A stretch of DNA of 64,000 nucleotides from Actinomycetospora succinea (GTDB taxonomy: Bacteria > Actinomycetota > Actinomycetes > Mycobacteriales > Pseudonocardiaceae), in the NCBI RefSeq assembly GCF_004363095.1, contig NZ_SNYO01000013.1:62001-126000 (forward strand), in the 5' to 3' direction. This document shows, in pieces, positions 10,781-18,135 of the stretch. Positions within the stretch are counted from its first letter, which is position 1. Every line of letters begins with the position of its first letter. The translations under genes and the position numbers were made by a program. Below the pieces are notes generated by a model. It had not been told where the DNA came from. It searched no databases and saw only the letters and a list, made by a program, of their open reading frames with translations.

Positions 10781-11592
10781 TCAGCTGTCGGTGCGCCGGG
10801 CGTAGAGGCGCTTCGCCCAGAGGTAGCTCGCGGCCGTGATGACCACGCACCAGGCGACGGCGGCCGCGGCCGGTGCGGCGAGGTCCGGGGCGCCGGTGAG
10901 CAGCCCGCGCAGCGTGTCGATGATCGGGGTGAACGGCTGGTGCTCGGCGAACCAGCGCAGCCCGGCGGGCATCGAGTCGGTGGTCACGAACCCGCTGCCG
11001 AGGAAGGGCAGCAGGAGCAGGAACATCGGGGTGTTGCTGGCGGTCTCGACGGAGCCGGCGGCCAGCCCGAGGGCGACGGTGAACCAGGTCAGCGCGACGG
11101 TCGCCAGCGCCAGGACCCCGACCACGCCGAGCCAGGCGAGCGGCCCGGCGCCGGTGCGGAACCCGAGCAGCAGGGCGACGGCGAGGACGACGGCGAGCGC
11201 GATCGCCGTCTGGATCACCGCGCCGACGACGTGCCCGGTGAGCACGCTGACCCGCGCGATGGCCATGGTCCGGAAGCGGGCGACGATGCCCTCGGTCATG
11301 TCGGTGGCCACCGCGAGCGCGGTGGCCAGCGCGACGCTGGCGACGGTCATGAGCAGGATCGTCGGCGTGATGAAGACGAGGTAGTCGGTGCGCCCGCCAC
11401 CGGGCCCGGCGAGCCCGGCGCCCATGGTGGCGCCGAAGACGAAGGCGAACAGCAGCAGGAAGACGATCGGCTGCCCGATCAGCATGATCGTCAGCGACGG
11501 GTAGCGGCGCATGTGGACGAGGCGGCGGCGCACCATCGTCAGCGAGTCGGCGACGGGGTGGGTGACGGGACGGGCGGCGAGCGTCGGCGCGG

Positions 11593-11596
<4 letters not shown>
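10781..11596 (-). CDS. ABC-2 type transporter permease (DrrB-like)
   Basis: Membrane half of an ABC exporter (271 residues). Six hydrophobic segments are visible, starting with IMLIGQPIVFLLLFAFVFG, and an ABC-2 signature region lies around LPFLGSGFVTTDSMPAGLRWFAEHQPFTPIIDTLRG-type sequence, typical of daunorubicin-resistance DrrB proteins. The ATG overlaps the stop of the ATPase gene (ATGA). The gene ends 3 nt from the convergent rel stop. Substrate unknown; drug or lipid efflux is the family norm. Confidence 0.9.
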
Positions 11597-12552
<956 letters not shown>

Positions 12553-12638
12553 GGTGGGCTCCTCCCGGAGGCCGTGCGTGGGCAGGTTCGGTCGGCGGGC
12601 CGCGCCTCGGGGCGCGGTCCGCGGGTGGGGCGGGTGGG

Positions 12639-13478
12639 TCAGGCGCGCCGGACGACGACGTCGCCGTCGCGGGAGCGGGCGTGGATGGCGACGGTCTCGG
12701 CGAACCCCTCGGGGCTCGGCCGCGGCTCAAGGGCGTTGCGGACCTGGCCGCGGGTGTCGGCGTCGAGCCAGACGGCACTGGCGGGGTCGACGCCGATCTC
12801 GAGACGCCCGTAGGTGCTGGTCAGGGACACCTCGCCGCGGATCACCCGGGCGAGGCGCACGGCGCCGTACGCGCTGCGGGCCACGACGTCGCCGGCGGCC
12901 GCGTCGACCTCGAGATCGCCGTGCACGCCGGTGAGGCGCACGGTGCCCCCGGCGTCGTCGAGGTGGACGCCACCGTGCTTGGTGGTGAGGTCGGCGTCGC
13001 CGCCGATGCGGTGCACGCGCACGTCGCCGTGCTCGGCGCTCACCGTGGCGTCGCCCTCGACGGCTCCCGTGACGCGGACCTGGCCGTAGCTGGTGGCGAG
13101 GTCGGCGGCCGCCGCATCCTCGATGCGCACGTCGCCGTAGGTGGCCTGGGCGCGGCAGCCCGCGATCCGGCCCTCGACGGCGATGTTGCCGTAGGTGGTG
13201 CGGGCGCTCACCGAGGAGTCGCTCGGCAGGCCGATCTCGACCTCGAGCGACCTGCCGGGGGTGCGGATGCGCAGGGCGCGCAGGCCGAGGCGGCGGCCCT
13301 GGACACGGAGCTCGGCGCCCAGCATCTCGACCGAGACGGCCTCGGCCTCCGCCTGGTCGGCGGGGGAGTGGTGGACCTCGACGGTGGTGTCGGGGCGGTC
13401 GGTCGCGACGACGCGGACCTCGCCGATCGGGAGGTCGATCGTCGCGGTGATGGGCTCGGGGGTGTCGAACGTGGGCAC
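12639..13478 (-). CDS. DUF4097 family beta-helix-like protein
   Basis: A 279-residue protein built of short repeated strands with recurrent TYG(N/D), HGD and DVR motifs (TTYGNIAVEG, ATYGDVRIEDA, TSYGQVRVTG, AEHGDVRVHR, TKHGGVHLDD, STYGRLEIG). This is the DUF4097/putative-adhesin fold, a right-handed beta structure. There is no signal peptide, so it probably acts in the cytoplasm. The GTG start follows CGAGGAGGCG. It sits between a ribbon-helix-helix regulator and an ABC exporter on the same strand, so it probably belongs to that operon. Function unknown. Confidence 0.82.
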   Translation of the reverse strand: MPTFDTPEPITATIDLPIGEVRVVATDRPDTTVEVHHSPADQAEAEAVSVEMLGAELRVQGRRLGLRALRIRTPGRSLEVEIGLPSDSSVSARTTYGNIAVEGRIAGCRAQATYGDVRIEDAAAADLATSYGQVRVTGAVEGDATVSAEHGDVRVHRIGGDADLTTKHGGVHLDDAGGTVRLTGVHGDLEVDAAAGDVVARSAYGAVRLARVIRGEVSLTSTYGRLEIGVDPASAVWLDADTRGQVRNALEPRPSPEGFAETVAIHARSRDGDVVVRRA

Positions 13479-13544
13479 GGGTCATCGCCTCCTCGGGGTC
13501 CGGTGGACCCCGTGAGCTCGCGGGTGGGTTCTCGATGTGCGTGA

Positions 13545-14024
13545 TCAGCCGAACCAGCCGGCGCGGCCGGACGTGGTCGGCGTCGTCGAGCGGGGCGTGG
13601 CGTCGGCGCGGGTGCCGAGCGCGGCGGTGGCGGCGCGGACGAGCCAGGTGTTCACGGACAGGCCGTCGCGCGCGGCGGCCTCCTCGATGCGGGCCTTGAG
13701 GCTCTCGGGCGGGCGGAAGTTGACGCGGGCCGAGGGCCCGTCGTGCGTCTCGGGCTCGGCGGACGGCTCCGGTGCCCGCTCGACCGCCGGGGCGACGACG
13801 AAGTCGGGGTCGCGGCCGCGCAGCCGCAGGTGCACCGAGCCCGGGGCCAGGTCGAGGGTGATCTCCTCGGTGGCGGCGGCAAGCGCCTCGAGCAGCACGA
13901 GGCGGGTGGCCGCGTCGAGGGGCGTGACGAGGCGTTCGGCGACGTCGCGGACGTCGTCGCCGGCGGCCTCGGCGGCCGCCGCGAACTCCTCGCGGAGCCG
14001 GTCGACGTAGACGTTCAGCTGCAT
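13545..14024 (-). CDS. Ribbon-helix-helix (HicB/Arc-type) DNA-binding protein
   Basis: A 159-residue protein. The N-terminus (MQLNVYVDRLREEFAAAAEA) and central part are HicB-like. The C-terminal half holds a ribbon-helix-helix domain: strand SARVNFRPPESLKARIEEAA, then RDGLSVNTWLVRAATAAL. No HicA-like toxin gene is adjacent. The ATG at 14024 is preferred over a GTG/ATG-like extension because a phased array of TGRCGCCA boxes begins at this start codon, which suggests autorepression. Genes behind it on the same strand (DUF4097, ABC ATPase, permease) would be co-regulated, making it an exporter-operon repressor and not a toxin-antitoxin component. Confidence 0.8.
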   Translation of the reverse strand: MQLNVYVDRLREEFAAAAEAAGDDVRDVAERLVTPLDAATRLVLLEALAAATEEITLDLAPGSVHLRLRGRDPDFVVAPAVERAPEPSAEPETHDGPSARVNFRPPESLKARIEEAAARDGLSVNTWLVRAATAALGTRADATPRSTTPTTSGRAGWFG

Positions 14025-14085
14025 GACGCCACGATGGCGCATCGTGGCGCCATACGCAAGAGACTATGGCGCCACAATGACGCCA
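14024..14085 (-). promoter_or_regulatory. Phased operator array (TGRCGCCA boxes) for the RHH gene
   Basis: Boxes lie at 14024-14031 (TGACGCCA), 14035 (TGGCGCAT, degenerate), 14045-14052 (TGGCGCCA), 14067-14074 (TGGCGCCA) and 14078-14085 (TGACGCCA). Spacings are 11, 10, 22 and 11 bp, meaning one helical turn with one position skipped. The whole array is roughly symmetrical about 14055-14060. Ribbon-helix-helix dimers characteristically bind such phased short repeats side by side. The first box touches the start codon of the RHH gene. Confidence 0.75.
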
Positions 14086-14092
14086 CGGTGGC

Positions 14093-15403
14093 TCAGCCCG
14101 GGCGCCGCCGCCGGAACAGGCCCCGGAGCCCGGTGGCCGACGGCTCCACGTCGTGCCACTCCGGGCGGGCGGAGCGGGGGTCGAGCGGGTTCACCGTCGC
14201 CGGGTCGAGGCCGGCGCCGTCCGAGGGGCGCACGAGCGAGCGGATGCCGGAGTCGAGCACGGTCACGATCGGCACCGCGAGCAGGGCGCCGGGGATGCCG
14301 GCGATGACGAGGCCGCACGCGATCGGCAGCACGACGGCCAGCGGGTGCAGCTTGATCGACCGCCCGAGCAGCAGGGGCTGGAGGATGTAGCCCTCGATGT
14401 TCTGCACGGCGATGAGCAGCAGGACGACGAGCAGGGCGTCGGTGAGCCCGCCGCTGACCAGGGCGACGAGCACGGCGACGACGCCGGTGACGACGGCGCC
14501 GAGGGTCGGGACGAAGGCGCCGAAGAAGATCAGCGCCGCCAGCGGGACGGCCAGCGGCACCCCGATGAGCCAGAGGCCGAGGCCGGCGGTGACCGCGTCG
14601 GCGGCCGCGACCAGCACCGTCGCCCGCGTGTAGCCGACGAGCGAGGCGAAGGCCCGCCGCCCGGCGATGTCGGTGCGGTTCCGCGCGGCCTTCGGGACGG
14701 CGCCGAGCAGGAAGCGCCAGACGAGGCCGCCGTCGTAGACGAAGAAGATCAGCGTGAACAGCGTCAGCAGCATCTCGGTGAATAGCTCGCCGACGGTCCC
14801 GACCGCCCCGAGCGCGCTGGTCGCGAGCGTGGACTGGCTGGACTGCAGGTAGGCGATGACCTGGGTGCCGATGGCGTTGAACTGCTCGTTGTTGAGGCCG
14901 AGCGGGCCGGTGCGCAGCCACTCCTGGATACCGGTGAGGCTCGCGGTGAGCTGCGTGGTCAGGTCGGGCAGGCCGGAGATGAACGCGAGCACGACGCCGT
15001 AGAAGACGGCGGTGACGATCGCGATGCCGGCGAAGAGGACGAGCGCCGTGGCCAGCGCGTGCGGCACGTGGCGCCACCGACGCGACAGGGCGTGGGCCTC
15101 CGGTGCGAGCAGCGAGGCGGCGATGACCGCGAGCACCACGGGGATGAGGACCGCCGAGAGCAGCCCCATGACGTAGACGACGATCGCGCCGGCCGTGGCG
15201 AGCAGCAGCACCCGCCACGCGAGGCCGCTGGCGATCTCGAGCGCGACCGGGACCTCCCACCGGCGCGCCGGGCGGATGATCGCCTCCGGGCCGCGGTCGA
15301 CGGTCTTGCTGCCGGTCAGGTCGCCGATGTCCTTCGGGGGACCGGGACCGTCGGCCGGGCCGGGATCCCCCTCGGGCTCCGGCAGTGACGACGACGCGGT
15401 CAT
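14093..15403 (-). CDS. AI-2E family transporter (membrane permease)
   Basis: A 436-residue polytopic membrane protein. After an 85-residue Pro/Gly-rich cytoplasmic head come paired helices (VLLLATAGAIVVYVMGLLSAVLIPVVLAVIAASLLAP), an amphipathic region, and a C-terminal bundle with the family motifs FFGAFVPTLGAVVTG and QNIEGYILQPLLLGRSIKLHP. The AI-2E (PerM/TqsA) family includes proton-driven exporters; the substrate here cannot be told. The ATG lies 6 nt behind a TAATGT -10 box, which suggests a leaderless transcript. It is divergent from pyk. Confidence 0.9.
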   Translation of the reverse strand: MTASSSLPEPEGDPGPADGPGPPKDIGDLTGSKTVDRGPEAIIRPARRWEVPVALEIASGLAWRVLLLATAGAIVVYVMGLLSAVLIPVVLAVIAASLLAPEAHALSRRWRHVPHALATALVLFAGIAIVTAVFYGVVLAFISGLPDLTTQLTASLTGIQEWLRTGPLGLNNEQFNAIGTQVIAYLQSSQSTLATSALGAVGTVGELFTEMLLTLFTLIFFVYDGGLVWRFLLGAVPKAARNRTDIAGRRAFASLVGYTRATVLVAAADAVTAGLGLWLIGVPLAVPLAALIFFGAFVPTLGAVVTGVVAVLVALVSGGLTDALLVVLLLIAVQNIEGYILQPLLLGRSIKLHPLAVVLPIACGLVIAGIPGALLAVPIVTVLDSGIRSLVRPSDGAGLDPATVNPLDPRSARPEWHDVEPSATGLRGLFRRRRPG

Positions 15404-15409
15404 CGGTCC

Positions 15410-15431
15410 ACATTAGTCCGGGGCCCCGGAC
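15410..15431 (-). promoter_or_regulatory. -10 box and 16-bp palindrome before the AI-2E permease gene
   Basis: On the minus strand TAATGT (15415-15410) ends 6 nt before the ATG. Immediately upstream, GTCCGGGGCCCCGGAC (15416-15431) is a perfect 16-bp palindrome lying in the -10/-35 spacer, a common operator position. It is also within 50 bp of the divergent pyk promoter. Confidence 0.45.
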
Positions 15432-15478
15432 GGCGCGTCGTGCTCGCGCCGCCGCTGCTGGATCGGTGCAGAACCGTC

Positions 15479-15484
15479 TAGCAT
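15479..15484 (+). promoter_or_regulatory. -10 element of a probable leaderless pyk promoter
   Basis: TAGCAT ends 6 nt before the GTG of pyk. There is no Shine-Dalgarno sequence between them, so the mRNA probably starts at the start codon. Confidence 0.55.
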
Positions 15485-15490
15485 GGGGCC

Positions 15491-16909
15491 GTGAGCCGAC
15501 GAGCCAAGATCGTGTGCACGCTGGGGCCGGCGACGTCCTCACCGGAGGCCATCCGCGACCTCGTCCGCGCCGGGATGGATGTCGCCCGCCTCAACTTCAG
15601 CCACGGCACCCACGCCGAGCACGAACGCGTCTACCGCCTCGTGCGCGAGGCGGCCGACTCCGAGGGCCGCGCGGTCGGCATCCTCGCCGACCTGCAGGGT
15701 CCGAAGATCCGCCTGGGCACGTTCGCGGACGGCCCGCAGATGTGGGCCACGGGCGAGACCGTGCGCATCACCACCGAGGACGTCGAGGGCACCCACGACC
15801 GGGTCTCCACCACCTACTCCGGCCTCGCCGACGACGTGCGGGCCGGCGAGTCCCTGCTGGTCGACGACGGCAACGTCGCCCTCGAGGTCACCGCCGTCGA
15901 GGGCCGCGACGTGGTCGCCCAGGTGATCGAGGGCGGCCGGGTCTCCGACCACAAGGGCATCTCGCTGCCCAACACCGCGGTCTCCGTCCCCGCGATGAGC
16001 GACAAGGACGAGGCGGACCTGCGCTTCGCGCTCGGGCTGCGCGTCGACATGATCGCCCTGTCGTTCGTGCGCTCGCCGGCCGACGCCGAGCTGGTCCACA
16101 AGATCATGGACGAGACGGGCGCGCGCCTCCCGGTGATCGCGAAGCTCGAGAAGCCCGAGGCGGTCGACGCGCTCGAGGCGATCGTCCTCGCGTTCGACGC
16201 GATCATGGTCGCGCGCGGCGACCTCGGCGTGGAGCTGGCGCTCGAGGACGTCCCGCTGGTGCAGAAGCGGGCGGTGCAGATCGCGCGCGAGAACGCCAAG
16301 CCGGTGGTCGTCGCGACGCAGATGCTCGAGTCGATGATCCACAACTTCCGGCCGACCCGGGCCGAGGCCTCCGACGTCGCGAACGCCGTGCTCGACGGCG
16401 CCGACGCGGTGATGCTCTCCGGCGAGACGAGCGTCGGGGACTACCCGATCGAGACGGTGTCGACGATGGCCCGCATCGTCTCCGCGGTCGAGGTCGGGCC
16501 GGCGTCGGTGCCGCCGATCCAGCACGTCCCGCGCACCCAGCGCGGCGTGGTCACGACGGCGGCGCGCGACATCGGCGAGCGCCTCAACGCCCGGGCGCTG
16601 GTCGCGTTCACGCGCACCGGCGACACGGTCCGGCGCCTCGCCCGGCTGCACACCCGGCTGCCCGTGCTGGCGTTCACGCCGATCCCCGAGGTGCGCAGCC
16701 AGCTGGCGCTCTCGTGGGGGGTGGAGACCTTCCTCGTCCCGTGGGCCGAGACCACCGACGCGATGATCCGCCAGGTCGACGCGTCGCTGCTCGAGATCGG
16801 GCGGTTCGCCGCGGGCGAGCTGGTGGTGATCGTGTCCGGCTCGCCGCCCGGCACGGTCGGCAAGACCAACCTGCTGCGCGTGCACAAGATCGGCGAGGAC
16901 AGCCGCTGA
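15491..16909 (+). CDS. pyk: Pyruvate kinase
   Basis: Final step of glycolysis: phosphoenolpyruvate + ADP to pyruvate + ATP. The 472-residue length fits the bacterial enzyme. Visible motifs are the N-terminal KIVCTLGPATSS, VARLNFSHG, the ADLQGPKIRLG substrate loop, the signature VIAKLEKPEAVDALEAI with the catalytic Lys, MVARGDLGVEL, and VATQMLESMI. The C-terminal allosteric domain is complete, ending KTNLLRVHKIGEDSR. The GTG start gives the standard N-terminus. The next gene starts 1 nt after the stop, so the two are probably co-transcribed. Confidence 0.97.
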   Translation: MSRRAKIVCTLGPATSSPEAIRDLVRAGMDVARLNFSHGTHAEHERVYRLVREAADSEGRAVGILADLQGPKIRLGTFADGPQMWATGETVRITTEDVEGTHDRVSTTYSGLADDVRAGESLLVDDGNVALEVTAVEGRDVVAQVIEGGRVSDHKGISLPNTAVSVPAMSDKDEADLRFALGLRVDMIALSFVRSPADAELVHKIMDETGARLPVIAKLEKPEAVDALEAIVLAFDAIMVARGDLGVELALEDVPLVQKRAVQIARENAKPVVVATQMLESMIHNFRPTRAEASDVANAVLDGADAVMLSGETSVGDYPIETVSTMARIVSAVEVGPASVPPIQHVPRTQRGVVTTAARDIGERLNARALVAFTRTGDTVRRLARLHTRLPVLAFTPIPEVRSQLALSWGVETFLVPWAETTDAMIRQVDASLLEIGRFAAGELVVIVSGSPPGTVGKTNLLRVHKIGEDSR

Positions 16910-16910
16910 C

Positions 16911-18080
16911 GTGGCACACCGGTTCGACGCCCTCACCGCCGAGCACATGCGGGCCGGCGGGTCGTGGAAGTGGTCGACGCCGGGGGAGTCCCGGGGTCGC
17001 GGCCTGATCGGCGCCTTCGTCGCCGAGATGGACTACCCGGTGGCGCCGCCCGTCGCCGACGCCGTGCGGGCGGCCGCCGACGCGTCGGCGTTCGGCTACC
17101 TGCCCGACGACTGGGTCGCCGACATGGCCGCGGCGTGCTCGGCGTTCTGGGGCGACCGGCTCGGGTGGGCCCTGGACCCGGCGTGGGTGCGCCCGGTGCC
17201 CGACGTGCTCACCGCGTTCACGGCCACGGTCCGGCACTTCACGCGACCCGGGAGCCCGATCCTGTTGCCGACGCCGGCCTACATGCCGTTCCTCACCGTG
17301 CCGGGGATGATCGACCGCGCGCTGGTGCAGGTGCCGATGCCGCGCTCGGCCGGCGGGCGCTTCGAGCTCGACCTCGAGGCGATCGACCGCGGGTTCGCCG
17401 ACGGCGCGGGGCTGCTCGTGCTCACGAACCCGCACAACCCGACGGGGCGGGTGTTCGACGACGCCGAGCTGGCGGCGGTCACCGAGATCGTCGAGCGCCA
17501 CGGCGCGCGGGTGTTCAGCGACGAGATCCACGCGCCGCTGACGTTCGGCGGGGCGCGCCACCGGCCCTACGCGACGACGTCCGACGCGGCCGCGGGGCAC
17601 ACGATCACGGCGACCTCGGCGTCGAAGGCCTGGAACCTGCCGGGCCTGAAGTGCGGGCAGGTGATCCTGTCCAACGCCGCCGACGCCGAGCACTGGACCG
17701 CCACCGGCTACCTCGCCGAGCACGGGACGGCGACCCCCGGGGTGCTCGCGTCGACGGCGGCGTACCGGGACGGGCGCGCCTGGCTGGACGAGGTGCTCGC
17801 CTACCTCGACGGGAACCGGGCCCTGCTCGCCGACGCCGACCTGCCCGGGATCGAGGTGACGGTCCCCGACGGGACCTACCTGGCGTGGCTGGACGCGCGC
17901 GGCCTGGGCCTCGCCGAGCCCTCGTCGGCGTTCTTCACCCGCGAGGCCGGCGTGGTCATGACCGACGGCGCCGCGTGCGGCGAGGCGGGTCGCGGCGGCA
18001 TGCGCCTCAACCTCGCCATGTCCCGCCCCGTCCTCGCCGAGTCCGTCGACCGCCTTAGCTCGGCCATCCGGAGTATGTGA
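16911..18080 (+). CDS. PLP-dependent aminotransferase, MalY/PatB cystathionine beta-lyase type
   Basis: A 389-residue fold-type I PLP enzyme. Features include FVAEMDYPVAPPV near the start, NPHNPTGRVF (Asn173 region), Asp204 in VFSDEIHAPLTFGG, and the Schiff-base Lys239 in SASKAWNLPGLKC. The combination of the AEMD, SDEIH and SKAWNLPGLK motifs marks the PatB/MalY branch, in which C-S lyase (cystathionine beta-lyase) activity is usual. It starts 1 nt after pyk. The stop codon lies inside a 42-bp palindrome. The precise substrate is uncertain. Confidence 0.88.
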   Translation: MAHRFDALTAEHMRAGGSWKWSTPGESRGRGLIGAFVAEMDYPVAPPVADAVRAAADASAFGYLPDDWVADMAAACSAFWGDRLGWALDPAWVRPVPDVLTAFTATVRHFTRPGSPILLPTPAYMPFLTVPGMIDRALVQVPMPRSAGGRFELDLEAIDRGFADGAGLLVLTNPHNPTGRVFDDAELAAVTEIVERHGARVFSDEIHAPLTFGGARHRPYATTSDAAAGHTITATSASKAWNLPGLKCGQVILSNAADAEHWTATGYLAEHGTATPGVLASTAAYRDGRAWLDEVLAYLDGNRALLADADLPGIEVTVPDGTYLAWLDARGLGLAEPSSAFFTREAGVVMTDGAACGEAGRGGMRLNLAMSRPVLAESVDRLSSAIRSM

Positions 18081-18117
18081 GCGAATTTCCCGGCTATAGC
18101 CGGGAAATTCGCTCACA
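18076..18117. repeat. 42-bp perfect palindrome between convergent genes
   Basis: Two 21-nt arms meet at TATA with no loop. The outer ends read TGTGAGCG and CGCTCACA, and the inner part is CCCGGCTA/TAGCCGGG. It contains the stop codon of the PatB-like gene and ends 18 nt before the stop of the convergent oxidoreductase gene, so it can serve as a bidirectional terminator. It belongs to a group of similar palindromes in this window. Confidence 0.85.
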
Positions 18118-18135
18118 GAGGCCGGACGGAGTACC

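Noticed and set aside
13545-14085. Complete toxin-antitoxin module
   Set aside because: No HicA, MazF, ParE or VapC-like gene lies next to the ribbon-helix-helix gene.
14024-14085. Integration attachment site or iteron-type origin
   Set aside because: The boxes sit exactly over the start and promoter of a DNA-binding protein gene; no integrase or replication gene is nearby.
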